A stretch of 64,000 bases of DNA from Saprospiraceae bacterium (GTDB lineage: Bacteria; Bacteroidota; Bacteroidia; Chitinophagales; Saprospiraceae). The position numbers were made by a program, and so were the translations under genes. Each line of letters opens with the position of its first letter. Position 1 is the stretch's first letter. Shown in pieces: positions 9,235 through 18,948 of the stretch. The notes under the pieces were generated by a model that was not told where the DNA came from, searched no databases, and saw only the letters and a program-made list of their open reading frames with translations. The stretch spans positions 1-64,000 of the forward strand of contig JABDMH010000106.1 of NCBI GenBank assembly GCA_013001595.1, read 5' to 3'.

Positions 9235-10527
9235 TTACTGTAGTTCATACTGCTTGATTTTTCGATATAGAGTACGCTCCGAAATGCCCAGATCCTGTGC
9301 AGCATCCTTACGTCTCCCTTTATGTTTATTGAGTGCTTTGCCAATTAGCTCTTTTTCCATTTCCTCAATAGATAAGTTCTCATCAACTTCTTCCGTTTCT
9401 GAAAACCGAGTGGACTGTGTGTTGGGTAAGATGATTGGTTTACTAAGATCAGGCGGTGCCTGTCGCTCTGGTATTGGGTATGTCTCTTCAGGTTTTGTAG
9501 CATCTGCCAGATGATCCTTTAGTTCCTGACGAATCTCGCGAATCGGTCCACTATCTCCCCTGGCAAGTTGCTTCAATTGCCGATCTGGCATTTGCAGGTC
9601 ATTGTTTTGCACGAGTTCGAAAATGAGGCTTTTAAGATCATTCAGATCAGATTTCATGTCAAAAAGAAGCTTATACAAGATCTCCCTTTCTTGAAGCCCA
9701 TCACCATTTCCCTGTGTCCGATGCAAAGCTGGCAATCTGCTGGTATGAACGCTCGGAATAAAGGTCTCAAGAACAGCAGCGTCGATAGACCTTTCTTCTG
9801 ATAGCACAGACATCTGTTCAGCAACATTTTTGAGCTCTCTGATGTTTCCGGGCCAATTATGGCGCTCCAATAGTGACTTTGCGTCGGGGGTGAGTTCGAT
9901 AGGATCTGTTCGATATTTTTCGGCAAAATCCAAAGTGAATTTTCGGAAGAGCATATAAATGTCTTCTCGCCGATGGCGTAATGCGGGTACATGAATGGGA
10001 ACGGTACTCAGCCGATAATATAAGTCCTCCCGAAATTTGCCAGCCCTTACCCGATCCATCAGATCGATGTTTGTCGCTGCAATCACCCTCACATCTGTTT
10101 TAAGTACCTTGCTGGAGCCCACCCTCAAAAATTCGCCACTTTCCAATACGCGTAATAGGAAGGCCTGAGTGTCTAGAGGCATCTCACTAATCTCATCTAA
10201 AAAGATGGTGCCTGAATTTACAGTTTCGAAATAGCCTTTGCGTTCACTTGTTGCCCCAGTAAAAGCGCCTCTTTCATGTCCAAATAATTCCGAGTTGATG
10301 GTCCCCTCCGGTATTGCACCACAATTGATGGCGATGGAAGTGTTGTGCTTACGTGGACTAAGGGCATGAATAATTTTGGAAAATGCCTCTTTCCCAACCC
10401 CACTTTCTCCACTTACCAGTACAGTCAGTTCAGTAGGGGCTACCCTCACTGCCGTGCTGAGGGAGTTGTCAAGAGAAGTTGACCTCCCAATAATACCAAA
10501 ACGCTGTTTTATTGCTTGGATATTCAT
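9235..10527 (-). CDS. Sigma54-dependent activator without sensor domain, Fis-type DNA binding
   Basis: 430 residues. The AAA+ domain begins at the N-terminus, with no receiver, GAF or PAS domain before it. Walker A is GESGVGKE (40-47), the sigma54-contacting loop GAFTGA is intact (87-92), Walker B is GTIFLDE (106-112). A linker of about 130 residues with a predicted coiled segment leads to a Fis-type helix-turn-helix (RKDAAQDLGISERTLYRKI). It therefore should open RpoN promoters, with control by its amount or by a partner protein. Its ATG overlaps the miaB stop (ATGA), so it is translated with miaB. Candidate targets are the two -24/-12 promoters in this window. Confidence 0.93.
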   Translation of the reverse strand: MNIQAIKQRFGIIGRSTSLDNSLSTAVRVAPTELTVLVSGESGVGKEAFSKIIHALSPRKHNTSIAINCGAIPEGTINSELFGHERGAFTGATSERKGYFETVNSGTIFLDEISEMPLDTQAFLLRVLESGEFLRVGSSKVLKTDVRVIAATNIDLMDRVRAGKFREDLYYRLSTVPIHVPALRHRREDIYMLFRKFTLDFAEKYRTDPIELTPDAKSLLERHNWPGNIRELKNVAEQMSVLSEERSIDAAVLETFIPSVHTSRLPALHRTQGNGDGLQEREILYKLLFDMKSDLNDLKSLIFELVQNNDLQMPDRQLKQLARGDSGPIREIRQELKDHLADATKPEETYPIPERQAPPDLSKPIILPNTQSTRFSETEEVDENLSIEEMEKELIGKALNKHKGRRKDAAQDLGISERTLYRKIKQYELQ

Positions 10528-11948
10528 TGAGGCATTGCTACTTCGACGGTTTTATCTGCAACAACACCAATCAATGTCGCACTAGTGGCGTCTTTGATGG
10601 TCACTTTGGTGTAGTCTCCTGGTTTAAAGCCTGGTATTTTACGGAAGACAACCATCTTATTCTGAGAATTTCTCCCTTTGAAATATTCCTTAGACCGTTT
10701 CGAATCGCCTTCAATTAAGATTTCGAAAGACTGCCCTACGTCCTTACGGTTGTGTTGTCTGGAGAGTTCGTTTTGCAATGCAATAACTCCCTGCAGCCGC
10801 CTTTTCTTCTCCTCCAGAGGAACATCATCGGCATATTTCTTTGCTGCAGGGGTCCCTGGCCGTTCTGAGTACATGAACATGTAAGACATGCTATATCTAG
10901 CATACCGCATGATGTTCAGCGTTTCCTCATGATCCGCTTCTGTTTCACTGCAAAAACCAGCAATGATATCTGAGGAGATGGCACAGTCAGGAACTAGTTC
11001 GTAAATCCGATCTATTTTGTTTTTATACCAAGCTTGATCATAGGTTCGGTTCATCAGTTTCAATACCCTACTACTGCCGGACTGGACAGGTAGGTGTATG
11101 TATTTGCAAATGTTTGGATATCGAGCTATGGTATGAAGTACTTGGTCGGTTATGTCTTTGGGATGTGAGGTTGAAAACCTGATGCGTAAAAGAGGATGAA
11201 TATCTGCAACCATGGCAAGCAGATTGGCGAAGGATACTTGAGGTATTCCTTCTCTTGTCCATGAGTATGAATCCACATTTTGTCCAAGCAGGGTCACCTC
11301 ACGATAACCACGCTCAAATAGATCGCTTGCTTCGGCAACAATGCTAAATGGATCTCGGCTTCGCTCCCTTCCTCGAGTGTAGGGTACTACGCAGAATGAA
11401 CACATGTTGTCACAGCCACGCATAATCGAGATGAATGCCGTGACACCACTACTATTCAATCTGACGGGGCTTATGTCAGCATATGTTTCTTCCCGGGACA
11501 GAAAAACGTTGACGCCTCGATTCCCTTCGTCGGCATCCGCGAGCAGAGTGGGCAGATCACGATAAGCATCAGGTCCTACTACCAGATCTACTAGTTTCTC
11601 TTCTTCCAGCAGTTTATTTTTTAAGCGCTCTGCCATACAACCCAAAACACCTACTAGTGAACCGGGCTTATCGGCCAAACTCTTTTCAAAAACACGCAGT
11701 CTCTTACGTACGGTTTCTTCAGCTTTTTCCCGAATGGAGCAGGTATTGATGAGTACAAGATCTGCATCATCGAGGTTGGGTGTGGGATGATAGTTGGCCT
11801 CTCCTAGAATCGATGCTACGATTTCGCTGTCGCTAAAATTCATTTGACATCCGTAGCTCTCGATATAAAACAGCTTACCTGAAGACGTTTTCTTATCGCC
11901 CGTGAAGACTTCTCCTTGTCTTTCCTCAACTATTGCTTTGTCAGTCAT
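10524..11948 (-). CDS. miaB: tRNA-2-methylthio-N6-isopentenyladenosine37 methylthiotransferase MiaB
   Basis: 474 residues. Radical-SAM enzyme that adds a methylthio group to i6A37 of tRNAs. Three cysteines of the N-terminal UPF0004 domain are visible (ESYGCQMN, NTCSIREKAEE, LGCMAERL), then the radical-SAM cluster RGCDNMCSFCVVPYTRGRE, and a C-terminal TRAM domain. A 25-residue N-terminal extension precedes the conserved start. It is the first gene of the minus-strand operon that runs to secG. Upstream, TACCTTTA at about 12003-12010 (minus strand) is close to a -7 element. Confidence 0.97.
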   Translation of the reverse strand: MTDKAIVEERQGEVFTGDKKTSSGKLFYIESYGCQMNFSDSEIVASILGEANYHPTPNLDDADLVLINTCSIREKAEETVRKRLRVFEKSLADKPGSLVGVLGCMAERLKNKLLEEEKLVDLVVGPDAYRDLPTLLADADEGNRGVNVFLSREETYADISPVRLNSSGVTAFISIMRGCDNMCSFCVVPYTRGRERSRDPFSIVAEASDLFERGYREVTLLGQNVDSYSWTREGIPQVSFANLLAMVADIHPLLRIRFSTSHPKDITDQVLHTIARYPNICKYIHLPVQSGSSRVLKLMNRTYDQAWYKNKIDRIYELVPDCAISSDIIAGFCSETEADHEETLNIMRYARYSMSYMFMYSERPGTPAAKKYADDVPLEEKKRRLQGVIALQNELSRQHNRKDVGQSFEILIEGDSKRSKEYFKGRNSQNKMVVFRKIPGFKPGDYTKVTIKDATSATLIGVVADKTVEVAMPQ

Positions 11949-12099
11949 GATCCTTGGATGCTAGAGTTTTAGTATCACTAGCCCTTTATAGATAGGGCGC
12001 CTAAAGGTACAGATTAATTGACTATCTATGCCATTTTGGCAGCGATATGAGCACATGATAATTTCATATTTTGACGATTGTTAATTTTTAAAGTACGCT

Positions 12100-12852
12100 A
12101 TGACCAAACAATTTGGATTGATTGGATTCCCACTATCACACTCATTTTCTAAGAAGTATTTTGCGGATAAGTTTGCAGCTGAGGCCATTACAGATACAGC
12201 TTATGACAACTTTCCTATTTCAGACATCAAAATGTTGCCCGATCTCCTAAAGCAACATCCTAATCTAATTGGATTGAATGTGACGATACCTTATAAAGAA
12301 GTTGTCATTCCATATCTGGATAAGTTGGCACCTGATGCAGAGGCCATCCATGCAGTCAATACCATTTTGGTTCATCAGAATGGTCACTGCCATGGTTTCA
12401 ACTCTGACATCTATGGTTTTGATCGATCTTTGTCTGATCTATTGCCAGATGGTTATGATGGAGGTGCTTTAATACTGGGTTCCGGGGGAGCCTCCAAAGC
12501 TGTTCGCTATGTATGTCGGCAGCGTGGCATTCCTTATTTGGTTGCCTCCAGAAAAGAGGGAGAGGGATTCATTGCTTATGAAGCTATAGATGGAGCACTT
12601 TTGGCTGATTACCGACTGGTCGTCAATACAACACCCCTTGGTATGCATCCAGAGGTTGAACAGGCTCCCGATCTGCCCTATGATGTACTAGATGAATCCA
12701 ACTATCTGTATGATCTAATATATAATCCGGCAGAAACTCGCTTTCTACAGTTGGGATCCTCCAAGGGATGTTGTGTCAAGAATGGATTAGACATGCTGGT
12801 GCTACAGGCTGAGCGGTCTTGGGAGATCTGGAATGATCCACCTATGATTTAG
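12100..12852 (+). CDS. aroE: Shikimate dehydrogenase
   Basis: 250 residues, slightly short for AroE. Reduces 3-dehydroshikimate to shikimate with NADPH in aromatic amino acid synthesis. Landmarks: FPLSHSFS (substrate serines), NVTIPYKE with the catalytic Lys, NSDIYGF with the catalytic Asp, the GSGGASKAV nucleotide loop and VNTTPLGMHP. It is divergent from miaB across a 151-base gap. Confidence 0.95.
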   Translation: MTKQFGLIGFPLSHSFSKKYFADKFAAEAITDTAYDNFPISDIKMLPDLLKQHPNLIGLNVTIPYKEVVIPYLDKLAPDAEAIHAVNTILVHQNGHCHGFNSDIYGFDRSLSDLLPDGYDGGALILGSGGASKAVRYVCRQRGIPYLVASRKEGEGFIAYEAIDGALLADYRLVVNTTPLGMHPEVEQAPDLPYDVLDESNYLYDLIYNPAETRFLQLGSSKGCCVKNGLDMLVLQAERSWEIWNDPPMI

Positions 12853-13408
12853 GATCGATTGCAGAGGAGCGGTATCCAGAAGATCTACCCGTGACAGTGT
12901 ATCGTAAATTGCTGTTTAGCAATCAGTTAAGCCAAACGCAATCAAAAGGTAGGTCGTAGCGATTGGGTAATAATTGATTCTGTAAGCAACTTCCTAATAG
13001 TCATCCTGAGTGCATACATTTTTACAAAAATGGAGAGTGAAATGATAAGGGGGCATGCTCATAGTTTTCTCAATCTTTTCCATGATACTATGTTTGCTGA
13101 ACCCTTTCAGGGTCTTTGGAGATCTCAATAAAAACCCAATTGTTATGCCGAGTGAAACGAAGTGGAGCCGAAGGGCGACTCTTTGCACTCCACTTAGCCT
13201 ACATTTGTATAATGAGTGTGTTTTAGGTCTCTGAGTAAAGGCAACTCCTGAAATCGGTCACCGGCAAGGAGTTTTAGCGAAGTCGAAGCACTTATTTATC
13301 TGTCATTCCCAGCCACTCATTCTTCAAAAAAAGTAAACGTCTTTAGTGGACAATAGACCATTTATTTACTAAATTATAGATACGAAAGAGACCACCGAGA
13401 AGATTAAT
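12853..13408. repeat. Gene-free interval with fragments of an interspersed palindromic repeat
   Basis: 556 bases without a supportable gene. It contains pieces of the kind often scattered between genes in this phylum: GTCATCCTGAG near 13000, GCCGAGTGAAACGAAGTGG near 13147 followed by GCCGAAGGGCGACTCTTT, and TAGCGAAGTCGAAGCA near 13273 followed by GTCATTCCCAG. The pieces look decayed and do not form one intact hairpin. Confidence 0.4.
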
Positions 13409-14599
13409 ATGTCGCATAAAGGAGCAAGTCACATCGACCTATCGAATACAGAAATCGCCTTTGCCCACCTATCTGATGTACAACTTAGAAAAGCGATTTT
13501 GATTTTTCGCTTGATGCACATTGGTTGGTTGGTTGATGTATTGTCTCGACTTGCTCTGCTCCTTTTGAAATGGAAAGTGCCAGGAGTCAACGCATTGATA
13601 AGGAAGACCCTATTTGATCAGTTTATCGGAGGAGAAACTTTATCAGAGACCAGTTTGCAAATTGAGAACTTGTGGGATCGTGGTATTCTATCGGCTTTGG
13701 ATTATGGTGCTGAGGGAAAGACTGCAGAGGTCGATTTGGACGCTGCGCATGATATGTTTTTTCATGCCATTCGATTTGCGGCCCAGCGAAAAGGGGTGCC
13801 AGTAGTTTGCATCAAGATCAGTGCGCTTTCCGCCAACGACTTGCTGGAGGATGTGAGTGGCCGAAAGGAACTTACGGAAGAACAAGTGAAAAAATGGAAA
13901 AGGGTTGAACAACGATTAGATCATCTCTGCGATGAGGCTGCTCAGCTAGAAGTCCGGTTGTTCATTGATGCCGAAGAGTCGTGGTTTCAGGATGCCATAG
14001 ACGAATTGGTTCATCTAATGATGCATCGGTATAATCAGTCAAAGGTAATCGTGTATCAGACCTATCAATTATATCGACATGATAGATTGGCATATTTGAA
14101 GTCTTCGCATCAGCATGCAATATCGGCAGGTTTTCTATTGGGGGCTAAGTTGGTCAGGGGTGCTTATCTGGAAAAAGAAAACCTGCGGGCTCTGGAGAAG
14201 GGTTATCCTTCACCCATTCATAAGACTAAGGAAGACACTGACAGGGATTATGATGCTGCCTTGGTGTATTGCGTTCAACACTATCAACAAATATCTCTGT
14301 GTGCTGCTACTCACAATCGGACTAGCTGTGAAAAATTGACCATGCTCGTCCAACATGCTAGCCTGCCGAGAAATCATGCTCATTTAAATTTCTGCCAACT
14401 GTATGGCATGGGGGATGACCTTACCTTTAATTTAGCCGCCAGTGGATTCAATGCTACGAAGTATGTTGTTTTCGGAAGTATTGATGATGTATTTCCCTAT
14501 TTGATACGGAGAGCAGACGAAAACGATGCAGTAACTGACGATTTTAGCCGAGAATATATCATGCGTGTGTCAGAAATGCGTAGACGCCAGAATCGGTAA
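13409..14599 (+). CDS. Proline dehydrogenase family protein
   Basis: 396 residues, a monofunctional FAD-dependent proline dehydrogenase that makes pyrroline-5-carboxylate and passes electrons to quinone. Conserved blocks appear in order: FIDAEES, IVYQTYQLYR, AKLVRGAYLEKE, CAATHN, CQLYGMGDDLTFNLA and the C-terminal PYLIRRADEN, which carries the proline-carboxylate arginines. The partner P5C dehydrogenase is not in the window. It is preceded by the 556-base gap and stands alone. Confidence 0.93.
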   Translation: MSHKGASHIDLSNTEIAFAHLSDVQLRKAILIFRLMHIGWLVDVLSRLALLLLKWKVPGVNALIRKTLFDQFIGGETLSETSLQIENLWDRGILSALDYGAEGKTAEVDLDAAHDMFFHAIRFAAQRKGVPVVCIKISALSANDLLEDVSGRKELTEEQVKKWKRVEQRLDHLCDEAAQLEVRLFIDAEESWFQDAIDELVHLMMHRYNQSKVIVYQTYQLYRHDRLAYLKSSHQHAISAGFLLGAKLVRGAYLEKENLRALEKGYPSPIHKTKEDTDRDYDAALVYCVQHYQQISLCAATHNRTSCEKLTMLVQHASLPRNHAHLNFCQLYGMGDDLTFNLAASGFNATKYVVFGSIDDVFPYLIRRADENDAVTDDFSREYIMRVSEMRRRQNR

Positions 14600-14644
14600 C
14601 GGGCCGTCATTTGCACTTACACTTAAAAGCCAATGGCAGTTTCG

Positions 14645-15028
14645 TCAAAATGCACCGGTGGCCAACATCACCATGGTGCAAGCACGGACAGGCAAAATGC
14701 CATGTGCCCGTGCCAATTTTTCCAACTCGGTGTTTTCGGCTCCAGGATTAAAAATGATTCGTTCAGGCTTCAACCCCAATATGTAATCGTATATGGCCTT
14801 TTGTTTAGACGCACGAAGATATAGGGTGATGGTGTGTATTTCAGATAGTTTCGGTTGGCCAACATGAATGTTGGTATCGCCAATTTTGCCGGATTCAAGA
14901 CCAATTGGGATGGGCAAGTGACCTTTATCTTTCAATCGATTAACGGCGATATGGGCGTATCTGTTTGGGTTGGTTGAAGCACCTATTACCGCAACTCTTA
15001 ATGGTTTGACGGCAGTGTTGATTGCCAT
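14645..15028 (-). CDS. CoA-binding domain protein (YccU-like)
   Basis: 127 residues forming one Rossmann CoA-binding domain: VAVIGASTNPNRYAHIAV at the start (nucleotide loop), LPIPIG, and IIFNPGAENTELEKLARAHGI near the end. It follows the thiolase by 9 bases and is likely the last gene of the fatty-acid operon, which fits a protein that handles acyl-CoA or CoA. Exact role unknown. Confidence 0.85.
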   Translation of the reverse strand: MAINTAVKPLRVAVIGASTNPNRYAHIAVNRLKDKGHLPIPIGLESGKIGDTNIHVGQPKLSEIHTITLYLRASKQKAIYDYILGLKPERIIFNPGAENTELEKLARAHGILPVRACTMVMLATGAF

Positions 15029-15037
15029 GATGTACGA

Positions 15038-16210
15038 TTAGTTGAGTAGTTCATAAATTCCAGCAATACCTTGCCCACCTCCAATGCATGCAGTTACCAT
15101 CCCGTATTTTTGTTTTCTGCGCCTCATTTCGTTGAGCAGTTGGGTGGACAATTTTGCACCGGTGCAACCTAGGGGATGACCCAATGCTATGGCGCCTCCA
15201 TTTACATTGACGATGTCTGGATCCAGCTCCATTTGTTGGATGACGGCCAGTGATTGAGCGGCAAATGCCTCATTTAATTCGATTAAATCTATGTCTTTAA
15301 TTTGAAGGCCTGCATGCTGTAAAGCTTTGGGAATGGCAGCGCAGGGCCCAATGCCCATATAGAGTGGATCAACTCCAGCCACGGAGCAGGAAATTAGTCT
15401 TGCCATCGGCTCTAGCCCCAGATTTTTAACCATTTCTTCGCTCATCACCAGGGCAAATGCTGCTCCATCAGAAGTTTGGGACGAGTTCCCAGCCGTCACA
15501 GATCCACGATTGGCAAATACGGGTCTGAGCTTGGCTAGTAACGCTAAGCTCGTATCTCGACGCACACCTTCATCGGTGTCAACGACCCATGATCTTTCTT
15601 TTCGTTGGTCTTCTTCTACATATACTTCTTCAACTTCGATGGGTACGATCTCATCCTTAAATTTACCGTCATCAATAGCTTTGCCGGCAAGCTGATGTGA
15701 TCTTAGTGCAAAGGCATCTTGGGCTTCTCTATTGATGTCATACTTCTTCGCCACAGCTTCTGCAGTCAACCCCATTCCGGCCAAGTAAGTGGGCGTATCC
15801 TTTGCCACATCGTAGTTGGGTGCCAGCTTATAACCAGTCATTGGAATGGCGCTCATACTTTCCGTGCCACCGGCAATAAAACAATGTCCCATACCGGCCT
15901 TGACCTTGGCCACAGCGATCGATATGGTTTCCAGACCTGATCCACAATAGCGATTGACGGTCATACCTGGTACTGGTTTACCTAATGCACGAACACTGAT
16001 CATGCGTCCAATTTGTAGACCCTGCTCACCTTCTGGATTCGCACATCCCACGATCACATCATCTACCACATCTCTATCTAATTCAGGAGTCTGGTCCATC
16101 AGATGATTGATCACATCGATTGCCAAATCATCGGAACGATAAAATCTGAAACCGCCCCGCTTTGCTTTTCCTACTGCCGAACGATATACTTTAATAATGT
16201 AAGCTTCCAT
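15038..16210 (-). CDS. fadA: Acetyl-CoA C-acyltransferase (thiolase)
   Basis: 390 residues. Cleaves 3-ketoacyl-CoA with CoA in the last step of beta-oxidation. Cys89 in NRYCGSGLETI is the acylated nucleophile; NGGAIALGHPLGCTGAK holds the catalytic His; TACIGGGQG near the end holds the second Cys. It lies 20 bases after the FadB-like gene and is co-transcribed with it. Confidence 0.95.
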   Translation of the reverse strand: MEAYIIKVYRSAVGKAKRGGFRFYRSDDLAIDVINHLMDQTPELDRDVVDDVIVGCANPEGEQGLQIGRMISVRALGKPVPGMTVNRYCGSGLETISIAVAKVKAGMGHCFIAGGTESMSAIPMTGYKLAPNYDVAKDTPTYLAGMGLTAEAVAKKYDINREAQDAFALRSHQLAGKAIDDGKFKDEIVPIEVEEVYVEEDQRKERSWVVDTDEGVRRDTSLALLAKLRPVFANRGSVTAGNSSQTSDGAAFALVMSEEMVKNLGLEPMARLISCSVAGVDPLYMGIGPCAAIPKALQHAGLQIKDIDLIELNEAFAAQSLAVIQQMELDPDIVNVNGGAIALGHPLGCTGAKLSTQLLNEMRRRKQKYGMVTACIGGGQGIAGIYELLN

Positions 16211-16230
16211 GTTGTTGATATTAACTAAAT

Positions 16231-18618
16231 TTAGTTGCGCAGTGGCTTATTTGTCTCCAACATATGCTGAATTCTTTCCAGCGTCTTTTGTTCTCCACAC
16301 AAACTTAAAAACGCCTCTCTTTCTATATCCAGAAGATATTGTTCCGATACTTTCGACTCGCTGGTGAGATCTCCACCACACAGCACCCAAGCGACCTTTT
16401 TCGCAATAAAGACATCGTGATCTGAGGCATACCGTCCCAAATGCAAAGAACTAATGGCCGCATAGAGGGCTGCAAGACCTGATCTGCCCATAACATGGAT
16501 ATCTGTGCGAGCACTCGGTGCGACATAGGTTTCTGCCAGTTGCAACACCTTTTCTTTGGCACTACTGATTACATCATCCTTGTAGATGATCACCTCATCT
16601 TTTGCATTGAGATACCCATAATCATATGCCATCGGTGCTGAAGTAGAAACTTGAGCCATGGCTATGGTCTTAAAATATTCGATCAGCGTGGGCATCTTTA
16701 CATCTCCTTCAAAGAAGCTGTCTGATATGCGTAGTGCAAATTCTTTTGTGCCCCCACCACCAGGTAATAAGCCAACCCCCACCTCAACTAATCCGATATA
16801 GGATTCTGCGGCACACTGCGCACTATCGCAATGCATAATCAACTCACAACCTCCACCAAATACGTAACCTTGCGTAGCCGCTACAACAGGAATGGTTGAA
16901 TATCTACAGCGCATTGTCGTATCCTGAAACAGCTTTACTGCTAAGTTCAATTGGTCATATTCCTGCTGGAAAGCCAGCATCCCAATCATCATAAGATTGG
17001 CCCCTACAGTGAAATTCTTGGCGTGATTTCCAATAACCAGCCCCCTCCAATCACCCTCCTCGGCGATGTCAAGGGCTTTATTAACACCGGTTAATATTCC
17101 TTCGCCGATGGCATTCATCTTACTGGTAAATTCAAGACACAGTACTTGGTCACCAATATCGTGAAGGATCACCTCATCATTTTGAAAGACCGGTTTGCTT
17201 CCTCTGAAATTATCCAGGTGAATATGGTCTTCAGAACCAGGGACTATTTGATATTCTCCAGTGTTTAAATCGTAGAATGAGCGTACACCATCTTCGATTT
17301 TATAAAAAGAATCATGGCCCTTTTTCACCATCTCTGTGACCCATGGTGCTACAGCATCTCCCCCTTGTTCTGCTGCTTCGACCCCCTTCTCCACACCAAT
17401 TATATCCCAATATTCAAAAGGACCGTAGGACCAAGCGAAGCCAGCTTTAACTGCAGTATCAATACCATGGATTTGATCAGTGATCTCTGGTATGCGCTTA
17501 GACACGTAAGCAAATAAGCTGCTTAGGGACATCCTGATGAGTTGACCACCTTGATCTTCGTGGTCAAATAGTTTACGAATGCGTTGCTTATCTCCGTCTA
17601 TCTGCTTCGCCAGCGATAGGCTGGCTAAGGAACTCTTGGCGGGTTTTTCATATTCAAGCGACTTCAGATTCAATGACAAAATGATGCGTTTGCCCTTGTC
17701 GTCCTTTTCATCTGTTTTTTTATAGAATCCTTGTCCAGACTTATTGCCATAATATTCATGGTCCAGGAGGTACTGAAAATATGCTGGCAACTCAAGCTTC
17801 TGGGCCTGTTCGTCATTGGGGCAGTTTTTCATGATGCCCTTGGTGACTTTGGCTGCAGTATCGTGGCCCACTAAATCACCGAGTCTAAATGTACCCGTCT
17901 TTGGTCTTGCAAGGGCCGGACCAGTCAGCTTATCAATTTCACCAATTGTTAGGTCCAAATCATCCGCTATCTGGTAGATCCTGCTCATAGCATAAACGCC
18001 CACTCTATTGGCGATAAATGCAGGTGTATCCTTGCAGCGGACAGTTGACTTACCAAGAATATTTGTTCCAAAGGTCATAAGAAAATCCACCAGAGCGGGA
18101 TCTGTATGATCAGTGGGAATGATTTCCAACAGTTCTAGATACCTGGGTGGGTTGAAGAAGTGTGTTCCACAAAAATGTTTTTTGAAGTCATCGGTTCGTC
18201 CCTCGGTCATCAGATGAATGGGAATCCCAGAAGTATTCGAAGATACGATGGAGCCTGCGGCTCGATACTGATCAACTTTCGTAAAGATTTCCTTCTTAAT
18301 ATCGAGGCGCTCAATGACTACTTCTATTATCCAGTCACAAGATGCGATGCTCTCAAAATTGTCTTCTAAATTTCCTGTCTTTATTCGAGAAGCATTTGAT
18401 TTTTTATAGAGCGGTGCGGGTTTGCTAGCTATAGCCTTTTTCAGCGCTTCATTCACTATGCGATTACGCTGTGATGGATTGTTCCTAGCCGATTCGTCCA
18501 GATCTCTAGGTACGATATCCAGGAGCAACACATCCATGCCGACATTAGCCAAGTGACAAGCAATTCCTGATCCCATAATGCCCGAGCCTAGGACTGCTAC
18601 CTTCTTAATATGCCTCAT
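16231..18618 (-). CDS. fadB: 3-hydroxyacyl-CoA dehydrogenase / enoyl-CoA hydratase
   Basis: 795 residues. The NAD-binding dehydrogenase domain comes first (VAVLGSGIMGSGIACHLANV) and the crotonase-like domain last (GYVFGGGCELIMHCD and GVGLLPGGGGTKE), the order of FadN from Bacillus rather than E. coli FadB. It carries out hydration and oxidation of enoyl-CoA. First gene of the operon fadB-fadA-CoA-binding protein. Electrons from the missing acyl-CoA dehydrogenase step would go to EtfAB, encoded at 55876-57634. Confidence 0.95.
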   Translation of the reverse strand: MRHIKKVAVLGSGIMGSGIACHLANVGMDVLLLDIVPRDLDESARNNPSQRNRIVNEALKKAIASKPAPLYKKSNASRIKTGNLEDNFESIASCDWIIEVVIERLDIKKEIFTKVDQYRAAGSIVSSNTSGIPIHLMTEGRTDDFKKHFCGTHFFNPPRYLELLEIIPTDHTDPALVDFLMTFGTNILGKSTVRCKDTPAFIANRVGVYAMSRIYQIADDLDLTIGEIDKLTGPALARPKTGTFRLGDLVGHDTAAKVTKGIMKNCPNDEQAQKLELPAYFQYLLDHEYYGNKSGQGFYKKTDEKDDKGKRIILSLNLKSLEYEKPAKSSLASLSLAKQIDGDKQRIRKLFDHEDQGGQLIRMSLSSLFAYVSKRIPEITDQIHGIDTAVKAGFAWSYGPFEYWDIIGVEKGVEAAEQGGDAVAPWVTEMVKKGHDSFYKIEDGVRSFYDLNTGEYQIVPGSEDHIHLDNFRGSKPVFQNDEVILHDIGDQVLCLEFTSKMNAIGEGILTGVNKALDIAEEGDWRGLVIGNHAKNFTVGANLMMIGMLAFQQEYDQLNLAVKLFQDTTMRCRYSTIPVVAATQGYVFGGGCELIMHCDSAQCAAESYIGLVEVGVGLLPGGGGTKEFALRISDSFFEGDVKMPTLIEYFKTIAMAQVSTSAPMAYDYGYLNAKDEVIIYKDDVISSAKEKVLQLAETYVAPSARTDIHVMGRSGLAALYAAISSLHLGRYASDHDVFIAKKVAWVLCGGDLTSESKVSEQYLLDIEREAFLSLCGEQKTLERIQHMLETNKPLRN

Positions 18619-18768
18619 TGAAATGAAATTTGACTTAAAGTTAATAAAAAGGCCATGACCTCAATGCAGCCAAATACCACAAGTACAAAGGGAACTTGTT
18701 CTAGATGGCAACACTGTACAACTCCGATATTTTAGTGCTTTTGTGATACTCACGATTGAGAAAGTTGA

Positions 18769-18845
18769 ATGTTCTATAGCCTTGAACATACTAAATGGGT
18801 GTAGAAATGCATTACTTAGACAGATTTCCTTTTCTCTATAGAAAA
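18769..18845. promoter_or_regulatory. Two inverted repeats upstream of the exbB promoter
   Basis: ATGTTC-N9-GAACAT at 18769-18789 and TTTTCT-N4-AGAAAA at 18830-18845. They lie about 125 and 70 bases before the predicted exbB start, suitable positions for activator binding. The rest of the 330-base gap between fadB and exbB is A/T-rich without a gene. Confidence 0.35.
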
Positions 18846-18888
18846 AACCTTACCCTTTAACATATAAAACTAATTAGTAATATATATT

Positions 18889-18904
18889 TGGCAAGAATAT
18901 TGCT
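18889..18904 (+). promoter_or_regulatory. Candidate sigma54 (-24/-12) promoter of exbB-exbD-tonB
   Basis: TGGCAAGAATATTGCT matches TGGCAC-N5-TTGC(A/T) at every position but one, with GG and GC exactly 10 bases apart. Predicted start near 18915, about 34 bases before the exbB ATG. Confidence 0.7.
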
Positions 18905-18948
18905 TATTACCTATTAGGTTTTTTATTAATGTAAATCAAACGGAACAT

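Noticed and set aside
11980-11998. GCCCT/AGGGC inverted repeat before miaB
   Set aside because: Only five pairs with an eight-base loop; no T run. Could be chance.
12031-12055. TTTTGGCAGCGATATGAGC before aroE as a sigma54 promoter
   Set aside because: GG and GC are 11 bases apart and the -12 part lacks TTGC; spacing is strict for RpoN.
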